Shown one piece after another: positions 14,806-26,770 of a stretch of 64,000 nt of DNA; the first letter of the stretch is position 1, and every line of letters starts with the position of its first letter. The DNA is taken from NCBI GenBank assembly GCA_965153455.1, contig OZ234495.1:5580001-5644000 (forward strand), read 5' to 3'. This DNA comes from Sphagnum compactum. Lineage: Eukaryota > Bryophyta > Sphagnopsida > Sphagnales. The notes below the pieces were generated by a model, which saw nothing but the letters and a program-made list of their open reading frames with translations, searched no databases and had not been told where the DNA came from. The position numbers and the translations under genes are program-made.

Positions 14806-15156
14806 ATGAAGTATTACAAACAAGAAGGGCATCTACTGGCTGATTGCAAAAACTTCAAGCAAATCTAGTGCCACATATGCCAGAGGTTTAACCATAGTAT
14901 AGAGACATGTTGATACAACTCTAGATTAGGGTAATCTAGAGAAGCACTCCTTCTTAAGGCAAACCAGGTAAAACCACAAGGGGTTTATCTTCCATCTTCA
15001 CCCACCATCCCAATGTATGGTCAATCACAACTTATTATACCACCTCCCTCTAACTATGCCCAATAGACTTTTTTTAACAACCTGGGTCCTTACCCCAACC
15101 AAACCTCATCCTATCTTGTCCAGCCAATAGTCAACCTTCCACCACCCTATCGAGTT
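14806..15156 (+). pseudogene. Copia-like retrotransposon gag relic (zinc knuckles)
   Basis: The plus strand encodes a decayed gag C-terminus. An intact CCHC knuckle, C-HI-C-QRFN-H-SIET-C, fits CX2CX4HX4C. Just before it a second knuckle (KQEGHLLADC) keeps its His and last Cys but has lost its first two Cys. A proline-rich tail follows, as in Ty1/copia gag proteins. Several in-frame stops show it is dead. No flanking LTRs, protease or integrase were found, so limits are those of the readable region. The copia assignment rests on the paired knuckles plus Pro-rich tail and is moderate. Confidence 0.6.
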
Positions 15157-16027
15157 TAGTAAGTTAATTACCCTACACCCCCCACCCATGGGACCTTTGG
15201 TAAGCAGAGACTAGGCTCAAACATGATTAGATGTTTTTCATGTGTGCCTTAACTGGAAATGTTTTTCAAACTACAATCGAAGTTCAAAATTGACTATAAT
15301 GTTTTTGCCATATCGTGCAAGGTCGTATCCACTAAATAATTATCAATTACAAAGGTTTCAATATATGCTAAGGCATTAGCAAAGGTTTTGACTCATAGAA
15401 TAATAATTGATATTCATATTGTTTCTTCACACATTATGTAACTTTTGTTTAAGTTTGCATTTAATGAACTTGTGTATTAATGTTGTAGTCAATGCCCATA
15501 GTTTAACACACCCAAAGGCGGAAGCCCTAAATTAGACAATGACAAGTTGTGGGTGCCATCCCCATCCTTCTTGAAAAAGTTATGGTTTCATTGACATTCG
15601 AAATTTTTAATTTGGCAAAAATTGAGAGTTTCATTTTGGGACTCCACATTTTCTAACATTTTGATGTAGCTTTTGCAAAGAGTTGCAAACATTATTTCAT
15701 TTTAATCTCATCCCAAAGCTAAGAACATTCGCTAGGTCATGTCATATTGTTGCTTCATGTCATACTTCTGTGAACTGTTGTGAGTGAAATCCAACCCCAA
15801 ACAATAATTTGACAATAACTAACATCAATTGACTAGTATACCAATTCTTCTCCAACACCAGTTTCAGGGCAAGGTGGAGCACATTTGAAGATCATTAGTG
15901 GAACCAATCAGAGTGAGCACATAACCAACCATACATAAAACATCCAAGGGTAGTTCTACAGATAAAAAGTCATGCTTATAGCAAGCTTTGGTGGAGTACC
16001 AAATGGATCCCCAATTAATGTTCTGAG
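15157..16027. other. Intergenic DNA, nothing recognised
   Basis: Between the gag relic and the repeats behind the aminopeptidase gene there is no ORF or repeat I can assign. The left part may be more of the same retroelement. Base composition becomes less AT-rich toward 16,000 as the gene is approached. Confidence 0.5.
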
Positions 16028-16107
16028 GACTCTTCTATTCAGACATGTGGGAAGGGCTATAGTAATAACCCATTGACTCTTCTATCCAGACATGAGGGAA
16101 GGGCTAT
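16028..16107. repeat. 47-bp tandem duplication downstream of the aminopeptidase gene
   Basis: A roughly 33-bp core beginning GACTCTTCTATTCAGACATG at 16,028 recurs at 16,075 with two changes. It lies about 570 bp past the stop codon in gene orientation, possibly in the 3' UTR or just outside it. Confidence 0.75.
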
Positions 16108-16157
16108 GGAAACTACAAACAATTCACAATTTCAAGACTATCCGTTCTGTTCACAGT

Positions 16158-16390
16158 AATGGCAGATGAAAGGGACTATGCCCCCCATCAGTCCCCCCTA
16201 AAACTGCAACAGTTCACCAGAACCAAGGATGTCTGACAAAAGGGACTTATGATACTTCAACCCCCCTCAGCCCTCCTACAACTGCAGCAGTTCACAAGAA
16301 CTAAGGATGTCTGACAAAAGGGACATATGATATTCCAACCCTCATCAGCCTCCTTCAAACTGCAGCAGTATACAAGAACTGAGGATGTCT
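16158..16390. repeat. 78-bp tandem repeat, three copies, behind APP1-type gene
   Basis: The block starting ACTGCAACAGTTCAC at 16,203 recurs at 16,281 and 16,359, exactly 78 bp apart, including the word AAGGATGTCTGACAAAAGGGAC. It lies 285-520 bp beyond the stop codon of the minus-strand aminopeptidase gene, so it may be transcribed as part of its 3' UTR. Confidence 0.85.
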
Positions 16391-16674
16391 CCCATTGCAT
16401 CTTTGTGCGTTGTTCTGGAACCTGGATTATAAACGGTTGCAAGAACAACAGCCAAAGAATACAGGTGCCAAATGTCCAAAGTTCAGGGCAGAAACAAACA
16501 ACATATGTGTTGCTCTTGAACAACATCAGCATCTAACATCATGCAATCACTCTGTGACCTGATTTTCAATCAGCATATGCAGATCCCTGTCTTTGCATAG
16601 CTGGAGGAATTTCTTGCTCTTCTCTGGAGTTTCCTTCCACAATCTTCTGGCAAGTCACATGAAGCAAGAGCTGT

Positions 16675-19600
16675 TTAGCGGGGGAGTGGCTCTGTAGCCC
16701 TGTGTAGCCACTCCAAATCAGAGCCTGTCAGTAAGGGGCTAAGCTTCTCCCGACATGCAACATGGTACTCATCAACCCAGATTTTCTCAGTCTCAGAGAG
16801 AAGAGAGAGTTCCATAAGTTTTGTTTGGTAAGGTGCCTGCATATGATAAAGATAACATCCAAAAGCTAGGTCAGACAAAGAACAGGATTGCAGAAGAGAT
16901 CACATGCCCATCCTATTGATGTGAATACACCACACATAGCTACTGTCACCACGGCTTGAGAAACAAGAAATAGGTCATTACTCACCCAGGTAATGTGCTC
17001 AAAGGCGAGATAACCCTTTTCACCATAGTTATACTTCGCCCCTGCCTCATTTACAATCAGCACATTCTCTATACGTACCCCAAAGTTACCATCCTCATAA
17101 TACCCGGGCTCTGCATTACTCACCACCCACAAACAATTTCATTAGTAAACACACTCCCATGGATACACATTGAGATTGTTCTCTACACAAAGGGAAGAGA
17201 ACCTGGTGGCCCTCTTGCACTCAAAAGTAGGAAAGAGGTCCATCATCAAGATGGTATTTCTTTGAAGATTTTACACAGTGAGGTATACCAAACAGCATTA
17301 CAAAAAGTCACAAAAATCATCCCCAGGTAATGATTTGAAGACATTACCATCCGTTACTGTCATAGTTGCCTGCAGTGCAACATTCCGTGCTTGAGGGCGG
17401 AAACTGATTAGGTGGGGCCCTGCTCAGCCACCGCAGTGAGAGTCAAGTCAATAAGATATCCCAATTTACACTGGACCTTTCCTGTTTAAGGAGCTGATGT
17501 GTCACAAAGAGACACAACAAGGAGTTCTCAATTTTAGAAGCTGATAAAACTACAGAGCTTCACCTGCAGCATTACAGGTTGTCACTTGGACCTGATTGCA
17601 GCAGTACTCATTTAAGGAATCACCAAAGCAATCACCTGGAACAAAACTTTCCTGTTTCATAGGCGATGCATTCGATATTCATCAAAAGACAAACTTAACC
17701 TGTTGACCTCCTATATGGGCTAGGGAGGAGAACCATGTCACATGCAACCTAAAGGAATGTTAAAGAATGGAAATTGGTGAACACCTTCATGCACATTCAG
17801 ATAGCAGCCAACCCCATGGCCAGTCCCATGGCGGTAATCCAACCCATCCTTCCACAGAGGCACCCTTGCCAAAATGTCAAGTGCATGCCCTGAAAAATGG
17901 ACATGTTTTTCTCACATGAGTTCCAATGCTTGCTTAGAAAGTTACACTAGTAGAAAACTCTTAATTTATCCCTCATCTGCCAGCCCAGGGTGCCTGTCAT
18001 ACTCCCATACTGTTGACTAACTGGCCTCAGAGCTGAATTCTAAGCTTATGAATCTTGATAATCACACAGCCTCTTCTACCTAAACATCAAAGTGATTGCT
18101 TAAGAATTAGCGTTTACCCCAACTAGAGCACATCCCTAAAGTCACAATCAGAGCATGCAAAAACAAGCTATGTTGATTGTTATACCAGTGGTGCCATTTG
18201 GAAACACCGCCATGTCCAATGCAATGTGTCCCTTCAGCACCTGTAGCTCAAACCAGTGCACCTCAGTCACCAATATCAGCCATAAAATTTCCAAGCCAAA
18301 TCAGGGTTCAAGCAACTACAAAGAACCTCCAGTTATATTATATGCCAGGAGGAAAGGTCAAGACAAAAAGGCAACCCCACCAGCCAGGTATTCTGTACAT
18401 CCTTGGTCTGTCGCCAATGATAAAACCATGAATAAAACCATATTAAATTACACTCAGGAAATGCTCAGCACCACAATCAGGCTGGTCCAGAGATGTGGTA
18501 CCTGAGTGGCACATGTCTTTTCATGTGCTGTGGGCTTGCCAAAATGCATAGTCCTTGTTATATCTGTGGTCCCATCCAAGTACTTTAACACCCAAAATAG
18601 TGTCAACTGATTATATTACTAAATGCCAACTAAAAGACAGCATGAGAATGATGCAAGAGAAAGGACACAAATGCAATGACAACTTTCCATACGCAGGAGG
18701 CAACGATCCAACTTATAATCCTTTCCTATTGAATAACCACATCTCTAGCTATCAGATGTGAAGGAAGGACCCTCAACCCTACATCAACTTGGAATGCTTC
18801 AACCACCTCCACGTCTGGCATATGCAAAAGTGAAAGAGAAATTGAAACTCATGACATAAGTCCCAGGTCAAGCAGAGAATATCATTGAAAAACACCCATT
18901 GAATAATGTAGTGCTAATGCATTTTAGCTATAGAGTTTGGGATTTATCAGGCTGCCAGTCTCATCCTACTACACTGGGGTGCCATGCAAATGGACAGATG
19001 TATGTCAGCTTTAAACAGCAAGACAGTCAAAGCTGTACAAATACTACATACTGTTGAAATCATACCTGACCCCCAGAATCACAAAGGTACATGGCATCAG
19101 GCTGCATCTCTGCACAGGTGTCACTTTTGGGAGAGTAGTGTATTATGGCTCCATTTGCTCCTACGGAACTGATAGTTTCAAAGCTCAAACCCCTGAAATG
19201 CTGCCATCCACTCTCCGCAAATAGCAGTTAGAATGAAAGATCAACCAGGGACGCCAAATTGCATTCTTCTTTCACAAGAACAAATATGTGCACCAGGCAG
19301 AAGTTACCCACAGATGGCCATTTCTACTTTGAAGGCGACATGGAAAGATGTCCAGTCCTCTACAGATCAAGATCCACCATAAGTCTTCAGTTGAACAGGC
19401 CCAAAAGGGATTACTAAGTAGTAGGTCACAAACTACCTCACACAACAGTGTTTTGATATACAGACAAAGGGTCCTGATGTGATTGCAGAGTGAAACTCCA
19501 TGTAAACATGTAATGTAACCAACATCTTTTTTTTAAGTACCAGTGGAATGAAAACAAACACAACAAGAGTGAGTTTGGTGATAATCTTGCAAGTGTCATA

Positions 19601-22600
19601 AAGTATCAGACCATCATCTGCATCATGAGTGGCAGTGACTAGCTGCTATTACTCCCCACTGACTTCATCAGCTTGCAACAGTGGGTATAGACACGTATAT
19701 AACAATCTCCTCAAAAGTTCTGGCAAACACTTATACAAAGGCCTGTTTCTTGAGTTTCTATCACATTTTCAGAAGCAATGGGAAGACTCCATAATTATGT
19801 CAACTACATGCATGCTGGACAGAGACGAACACTGCACTAACCTCTTGCTTTGACCGGAACTCTGCCAACTTGTCACTGACAGTCACCTCAGTCAACTTAT
19901 CCTCCTCACTGCAACAATGGAGCAAAACCATTTTTCAGCTAAGCAGAAACATAAATGCTGCTTTAAGGAATTTCAAGCATCAGTGCAGACGAACATAGAA
20001 GCTAAACAGTCAGGCAATGTGGTTTCCATATCCTCTCTTCTTAAGACTCAGAGGTCATTGGCTTCATGCACTTTGCACTTACAACTTGCTACTGTACCCA
20101 ATGCTTACACTATTACAACTGGGATGACTTTTACCCATGACCCCATGTATGCACCTACTGCAATTTGAACCTCAACCGCTTTCAAGGTCACCATGAGGCC
20201 TAGCTAGTTAGGCTACTGGCTTGAGCTCCAAACAATGCTCAACAATTCAAATTCTTCTCTTCACTATTGAGGCTTAGATCACAATAAAGTAGTGAGAGGA
20301 AAAGAGAAAGCGCGTACGAACGCTTGCGTTTAAGAGAGCCACCCTTGACCTCTGAAAAGTAGCCTGCAGCTCCATACAAGTCCTGCATCTGCAATATGTA
20401 TGTGAAACATGTCACACTACAATCAGATTCTTCAGACAGATACAATGAACAGTTCTGCAACAACTCCAATATTTAATCTGAACAATAACAGGCAATCCAA
20501 ACAGCAATAGCATAGGAGGTAGCAGAAGCGTAGAGACCTGGGCATCAAGCCATGCAAGATATGAGACAACGGCTGCTCCATCACGAATGTGTGCTTTCCT
20601 CATCCCTTCTAGTTCCAGCGGATGCTGTACCCAAAGACCACCCCCCTGAAGCTTAAATATCTTACTTACACAGTTCCTGCATTTTCATCTCGAAGGTTCA
20701 TGGTTCACAAAGACAACCAAAGAACCCATTTCAAAAGTGAAGAGATAAAGGATGGCATCAGCAAAAAAAAACTTGGAAGGTCTATTTCAGATTTGAAAAG
20801 TAGGAAATCTGCCAATAATTTTCTACCTTCAAGGCTTTGGCGAGTGCAAGGGGTGATTGTTGCAACAGGACTTGATCAGCTGGTATATGGGAATAGACCA
20901 TATAACTGCATGTGCCTGGATCCACCCATATCATTGCTTCCCTATTCCCCTCAGTTGCCTGCTCATCACTCTCTTCCTCCCTGTGATTTGCAACATAGTC
21001 CTCCAGACTATCTACAGCATCAAGAGGCTCAGCACTGGCAACTTCAGCACTGCTCTGGTGGCCATTTGTTTGCACTGCCTCCTTCTCCTCAATCCCTTCT
21101 GCAGCAATTTTGTCGTTGGAGGTATTCTTCACAGCTTTCTTGAAAGAAATTGGTTGCTCAGCAAGGGCCTTCACATCCTCCAGGATTGAATCATATTCTC
21201 GTATTTCTATCCCATTCTCCAATAAGTATTGTTGAACCTGCAACCATCCCAAGTGCAAAACATCAGCTGGCATCAACTCTTGTTGACATCCCTCAAACTT
21301 AGGGCTCACCCATCCAAGCAATCAACATGACAGAAAAAATTGTAAAGCTCATAAAGACACAAACAGATAGTCCAATGCCATGTTGAGACAGAGATTGGTT
21401 AGTCACTGAAGAGCACCTCCACAGATGTTTTTTGTTTGTCCACATAAAAGAAGGCGGAGGCATGAGTTACAATCCCATATGCATGTACCACAGGATTGTA
21501 CAACACATCCCCACCACGCACATTATACAACCAAGCAACCTGCAGTCCCCACCCAGCACTTAATAAGCACTGGTCTACATCTTCTCCAAGGTATCTTTGT
21601 GAGTGCTGTAGCAGATAGCAAAAGTTACAAAGCTGAATTGCATTGTCAGGATTGAAATGCCAAGAAATGGGAAAAAGAGTGTGTGACCTCATCAAGAGCA
21701 GTAATAACAATTGCAGAGGCCTTCTCCTGACTCAACTTCCCACGTAATTCACTTATCTTCTCCTTTGCAGACCTGCCTGTGAATTCCAATGGATGAGGGA
21801 CAACAGGGGCAACCTTTTGAGCAGGCCTATTTTTCCAAATCTTGTCAACAAGGTTCTCCTGCAGCTGCACCAGCTTCTGCCCATGCTTGGCAAATGCTTG
21901 TTCCCACCGATGCGCTGTATCCACAGATATGCATGATGGATCAACTCCCACTGTTGCCTCTTTCTCCAGATTCTACATAACAAATTAATCACCTTAGAAC
22001 AACTTTTTGTATACTGCATGTGAGATAATCAAATGATAGCAGATGGTCACACTATTGAACTTCAAAGGCACACCTGGATCAACTACCTAATAACATTGAG
22101 GAACCCGGAAAATAAAACATGGCACCCTCAAAGTATCCTTACAGATACTGATGAAGCAATTGGCTGATTGAGCTAGACACTGCTGCTTCGGTAAATGCGT
22201 AATTGTGAGTTCATGTTATGATAAAGGGTCAGAATGGGCACACACATCAGCAAGCCAGGACTCCAGGGGAGGATCTTCGCCTATCCGCATCAACTTCCAG
22301 GAACTGCTCAACTGCTGAGTGGCTTGCAGAAAGTAGCGCCCATCTGTCCACAGCAATGCCTTGTCTCTTGTGATTACTGCGACCCCTGCAAAACTCAGGA
22401 ATATTCCAATTCAAAATTAATCACATTTGTAACATGGCATTTCTGCTGGATTGAAAAAAAGCAGGCTACAAAACATATCCCAGTTCCAGATGCCTTCAAA
22501 CAGCTCAGAGAGACCATGGTCTTTCAACAATACCAGCACTTCCATTGAAGCCGGATATAAATTCACGCCTCTTGTCAGCATCAGCCACATACTCACTCTG

Positions 22601-23355
22601 CAGCCACAACAGCAGCAAGACAACAAATTATCAGCTGTACACCCGCAAAGTCTAGTGTTAACAAAGTCAATCAAAAGCTACTAACATAGCCCCAAAAACC
22701 TGTGTATGCATAGCTCTCATAATTACACTCCAGAACCCAGCAACTGACTTTTTGACAACAATAACTCAGGACACAGAAACCACACTGAGAGAAGCAAGAT
22801 CATAAAAACTACCAACAAAACTGCCAATTTCCATTTGGAACCATTTCAAATCCAAAATCCACTCCAACATTCTCTCCAAAAAGCAACAGAGCAACATCAA
22901 ATTTTCTCTTTTGAAAAAAAACACCAAAATCTACAGAAGCACCTAGTGCAAAACCTTGTCCCAACCAAAAACACAAATGACGCCTGCCAAAACCCTCTCA
23001 ACAAGCCACAGACTATGCAATCCAGCAAGACAGACAGACTATTATGCAATCACACAGAGAGAGACACAGAGAGAGACACGGAGGACCGCAATAAAGGCCA
23101 AGAACCTAGCAGGAAAACAATCACATAATGTGTGTGTGTGTGTGTGTGTGTGTGTTTGGGGTAAAAACACAACTTACAGAAGAGAGATGAAGTAAGAAAA
23201 GAAGCAGAGGGAAGGGGAAAAACAAAGGGACAAGAAAGCAATAATCAAACCTGATGCGCATCCTCGGAAGGAACAACAACGGCATGTAGAGGAGGCAAAT
23301 GAGCGTCCATGAGAGCTCGAAGAGCATCCAAAGGTTCCAAAGGTTGCGAGTCCAT
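16675..23355 (-). CDS. APP1: Xaa-Pro aminopeptidase, APP1-type, 16 exons, complete
   Basis: Cytosolic M24B metalloprotease that removes the N-terminal residue from peptides with Pro second. Sixteen exons with GT-AG borders and matching phases: 23355-23251, 22597-22534, 22385-22246, 21972-21688, 21539-21417, 21237-20827, 20624-20538, 20388-20318, 19908-19842, 19200-19066, 18582-18502, 18240-18186, 17889-17785, 17419-17348, 17110-16986, 16836-16675. They give 695 aa against about 645 in Arabidopsis APP1. The start ([12 protein letters not shown]) aligns with the family start, with no transit peptide. N-terminal creatinase-like domains come first, then the pita-bread domain from about residue 405. 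The dinuclear metal ligands are present: D492, D503, H566 (GTGHGVG), E601 (EPGYYED) and E615 (RIEN), plus H472 and H562. Residues 280-340 in exon 6 are an extra acidic low-complexity insertion. The exon 8 donor (GTACGC) is atypical but is the only one found that keeps frame. The gene appears functional; family assignment is firm. Confidence 0.95.
20150..20225 (-). repeat. SINE-like tRNA-derived promoter in intron 8
   Basis: On the minus strand TAGCCTAACTAG (20,215-20,204) resembles an RNA polymerase III A box. GGTTCAAATTG (20,171-20,161) resembles a B box, one change from consensus in the conserved half. Their starts are 44 bp apart, as in tRNA genes. The acceptor stem is not conserved, so this looks like a SINE head and not a working tRNA. 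It lies between exons 8 and 9 of the aminopeptidase gene. Element ends and target duplication were not identified. Confidence 0.35.
23129..23154. repeat. (TG)13 microsatellite in intron 1
   Basis: Thirteen uninterrupted TG units lie inside intron 1 of the aminopeptidase gene, next to GAGA-rich sequence at about 23,057-23,082. It is a simple repeat with likely length variation. Confidence 0.95.
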
Positions 23356-23700
23356 TGTTGGTGGTGGTTGTTGTTTTTTTGTTTTTTAAAAAAAGAAAAA
23401 AATTGTTCCGATTGCGTTTCAAATTGCTAGGAACGAAAGCTAATACTATTGTGAAATATAATACTCGGAGGAGACCGCTGAGAGTTGAGGAGACGAAGAG
23501 CGATGCAAGGAAAGGTCGGCACGAGAGAGAAAGAGAGAGAGCGAGAGGCAACGACGACAAGTAAAGAGCTTCTTCTTCTTCTTCTTCTTCTTCTGCTGCC
23601 CTAAAAGAAAAGAGAGAAGGCAAGGAAAAAGAACGTGACTAAAGTTCACACTAGCGTAACTTATTTTTACGCTTTTGCGCAAAAGGACGCATCAGCTGCA
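23356..23700 (-). promoter_or_regulatory. Leader and proximal promoter of the aminopeptidase gene
   Basis: Upstream of the ATG at 23,355 the DNA is less AT-rich for about 290 bp and then turns AT-rich beyond 23,700, which suggests the transcription start is near 23,600. It contains a GA-rich tract (about 23,523-23,548) and an (AAG)8 tract in gene orientation (23,569-23,593). No clear TATA box was seen. The minus-strand ORFs across this tract are low-complexity and not credible proteins. Confidence 0.5.
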
Positions 23701-23868
23701 CAAGGCATCATTGGGGTTTTTTTTTCACCCTAAGGATTTTTCCAAAAATATTTTAGCAATTTTAGTTGAATTTGCACTAAAAAAATAAAATCCCAATCCT
23801 TTATATTATTAAAAAATGACAAATTTTGTGAGGAAAAATGAAATAACTTTTTTTTTCCCCCCTTTCTT

Positions 23869-23897
23869 TTGGGTGGGTGGGTGGGTGGGTGGGTGGG
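23869..23897. repeat. (GGGT)n microsatellite
   Basis: Seven near-perfect GGGT units form a run of G-triplets. Four or more G-runs this close could fold as a G-quadruplex. It lies about 510 bp upstream of the aminopeptidase start codon. Confidence 0.9.
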
Positions 23898-24207
23898 GGA
23901 ATTTTGGAACTTGGCCACAACAAAGAAAAGAGTAAAGTAATGTATATTTTGTCCTAGATTCCTTGTCTTTTTGGGAAAAAAAATTACCATTTTTTGAAAA
24001 ACAATGCCACCATATTTCAACTGTTTTCTTAAATTTAGGGGTATGTTTTCATAAATTTTAATCATTTAAAAAATTATTTGAATAAGTTTTTAAAAAGAGC
24101 ATCACAACTAAGGAGCTTTTTGTGTAGTGTAAAGCCTAAGGGCAAGGACAAGCATAAGGTGTTTCAATAACACCACCCTTGCCTTCAAGCTTTACCGAAC
24201 ACAAAGA

Positions 24208-24456
24208 TTGATGCACAAATGTCTTTTCGATTCAATGATTATGATTTGTCGAGGTTGCGATTTGAGGAAGGTTGAGGATGAAGAGCACTTACTTCTTGTT
24301 TGTCCAAATATTCAAAAAGTTAGGGAACGCTTTTGTTCGGCCCTGCCCCTCACCCACACTAACACTTTTGCTGAGCTCATGCAGACTACGAACACGGTCA
24401 CCCTGGCCAAGTTTGTGGCATGCTGCCAATACCAAAGGACAATCTGTCCTCCATGA
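24208..24456 (+). pseudogene. LINE-type element relic: C-terminal zinc finger of reverse transcriptase
   Basis: An 80-residue open stretch carries C-RG-C then VEDEEH-LLLV-C, the CX2C...HX4C finger found at the C-terminus of many non-LTR retrotransposon reverse transcriptases (zf-RVT type). Frames upstream of 24,208 are broken and no reverse transcriptase core is visible. Only the end of the element, or a single captured piece, is present. No poly-A tail or target duplication was identified. Family assignment is moderate and inactivity is clear. Confidence 0.55.
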
Positions 24457-25072
24457 CCTACCTTTCGTCTAATGGACTCGCTAGTCGCAAATGGACGTAA
24501 AATTGTAAACAGTAAACAATAAACAACATCACTCACTTAAAACATGTTTCACAAGAAATTGCAATTCAAAATATGGTTCAATATTCTTCACACTGTAAAT
24601 GAATTCTTAAAAGAGTTTCGTTCATAATTTTAATGAAAATGATAATAGGAATTTGTTTATGTGGACCAAGTATAGGGTAATTAGTGGTCGTCACTACAAC
24701 AATTTCAAAATGTCATCCACTTGACAATTGTATATGAAAATGGCAATGCAAAGAGAAAAAATATGGTTTAACACTATGAAACACACACTTTTATAATTTT
24801 GCAATTATTGTTGCACAATGAGAAGGATGTAGCAACGCTTCATATCAATGATGACGATGTACACAACAAATGTGTTAAAATCCTTTTGGTCGTTTTTTGC
24901 ACAACTTGCACATACTTTTGTGTGTTACTAAAGTTTGCTTTTATGTGTTATGTTTTTTTTTCTCTTTTTTTTTCTCTCCATGTTCCTTTCCTATTCCCAA
25001 AGCTTCTTTTATAGTTACATTCTTTCGTTTCCCTCAAAGAAATTGTTAGGAAATTTTCCTTCCCTTTGGAGT

Positions 25073-25290
25073 AGCTTTCTCTCTCTTTTATAACATGTCC
25101 TCTTGTAATTGTTGCATTGGAAGTGACTATTTTCAATTTTTTATGTCTTGTGAGTAGGCATTTGATCTTCTAGTGAAAGAGCTTTCTTTCTCTTTTATAG
25201 CATGTTGTCTTGTAATTGTTGCATTGGAAGTGATTATTTTTAAATTTTTTATGTCTTGTGAGCAAGCATTTGATCTTCTAGTGAAAGAAT
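25073..25290. repeat. 107-bp tandem duplication
   Basis: Two copies offset by 107 bp share words such as TCTTGTAATTGTTGCATTGG and GCATTTGATCTTCTAGTGAA, with scattered differences. It is a local duplication with no coding content. Confidence 0.8.
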
Positions 25291-26439
25291 TGTTTGAAAT
25301 TTTTCCATGTTTTCTTTAACAAGGCTTGGTCATTTAAGAGTCTTGCAATATTTCCATTGTTCAAAGTAATTGGTCGTTGGCTTTTGTTATGAGAAGATTT
25401 ATTGTGCATGAGGACACATGAATATGAGTGTGGATGTAAAATATGTTTTTTTGAAATCAATGTTGCACCATATATTGCCAAAGCTTGGTTACATAAAAGG
25501 ATTAGGACAATCTCGACAATATGTTGCAAAAATTTTCAAAGTATGATGGGGACTATCAAGGAAAAGCTATTAATCTCATCATCCATTGTTTAAAAATTTG
25601 CAGGAAAAAAAATATTATATCACTAAAAGTTAGTCCAAAAAATAATATAAAAATTAGTGCAACAATAGTTTTGAATTGTAAAAAAGAGAAACAAATATGA
25701 ATTTAAGATGCCATAAACATATTTATTCATAAAATTATTATAAAATATAAATATAAATATGATAAAATATAAATGTAGGAAGAATAGTAATAGGAACATT
25801 GCAACAAGGATTTGGACTATAGCCTAAGGGGGGGTCCGGAACTATGAGGGTTAATTTTTGATTAATCCTTTCTAACACATTGGTAGACAATCAAACATAT
25901 TTCAACACAACATTTGTAATACTCATCATTCACATGATTCCCAACATGAGACCTTACACTCTTTTGGAATAGGATCACCCATGCACGCCTAAATTCAAAT
26001 CTTTCTGTGAGAACTACACCTTAAGGGAGTTCATCACACGCACCTAAAAATTTTCCTTTATGAGAATCACTCACCAAAGACTATAAAGCTTTCACAATGG
26101 TGTTCACAATAATCTTCACATTTTATTTTTTTTAAAGCTTCCTATCACAATGAGAAAATATAGGGTTTTACAACTAGGCTTGCAATTGGGTTTTCTAGTT
26201 GCAACGGACATTTGCAATTCATGGTATTTATACGACCTTAAATGCTATCGGACAAGTTGCAACAGTTGCAACAAACACCTTATGTTGTATACAATATCAT
26301 ATATACGATGCAACTCACATGCAACTATTTGCAATTTGTTTGCAACTAATTTCCACATCATATTCTCATACACATTCCAACATGGCAAACAAAATGCCAA
26401 CATGGTCTTTCATCCATTTGTCGACGAATGACATATATT

Positions 26440-26770
26440 AATACCTTTTGCAACTTATTTACAACTATTTTACAACTAGTTTGAATAATATAATCTTTAA
26501 TTATTTCATTCATCCATTTGATGAATGAATTCTGTTCTTATATTTAATAACTTATCTACATTTATTTTACAACTATTATATTAGTTTGATGAATATATTC
26601 CTTCATATTTCATTCATCCATTTAACAAATGGATTCTAAATATCTTCATCTTTTGCAACTTATTTATAATTATTTTATAACTAGTCTAACAAATATATTT
26701 TTTAGTTATTTCATTCATCAATTTCAGCAATGAATTATGTTTTTATCCTCTGCAACTAATTTATAATTAA
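26440..26770. repeat. Degenerate tandem repeat, about 100-bp period
   Basis: A unit running TTGCAACTTATTTACAAC, then an AT-rich stretch, then ATTTCATTCATCCATTTGA recurs about three and a half times with heavy divergence (unit starts near 26,448, 26,543, 26,654 and 26,751). It is an old array. The repeated core ACAACTATTTTACAACTAG is itself internally repeated. Confidence 0.6.

Noticed and set aside
20622-21143. 173-codon plus-strand ORF
   Set aside because: It is antisense to exons 6 and 7 of the aminopeptidase, which match the family well on the minus strand.
23174-23623. 149-codon minus-strand ORF upstream of the aminopeptidase
   Set aside because: It crosses the first exon in another frame and is driven by GA, AAG and poly-A tracts of the leader; low-complexity Ser/Leu/Glu runs.
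24117-24700. CACTA-like ends (TGTAGTG near 24,130; CACTACAAC at 24,692)
   Set aside because: They face the wrong way for each other, and no partner end with a matching inverted repeat and 3-bp duplication was found.
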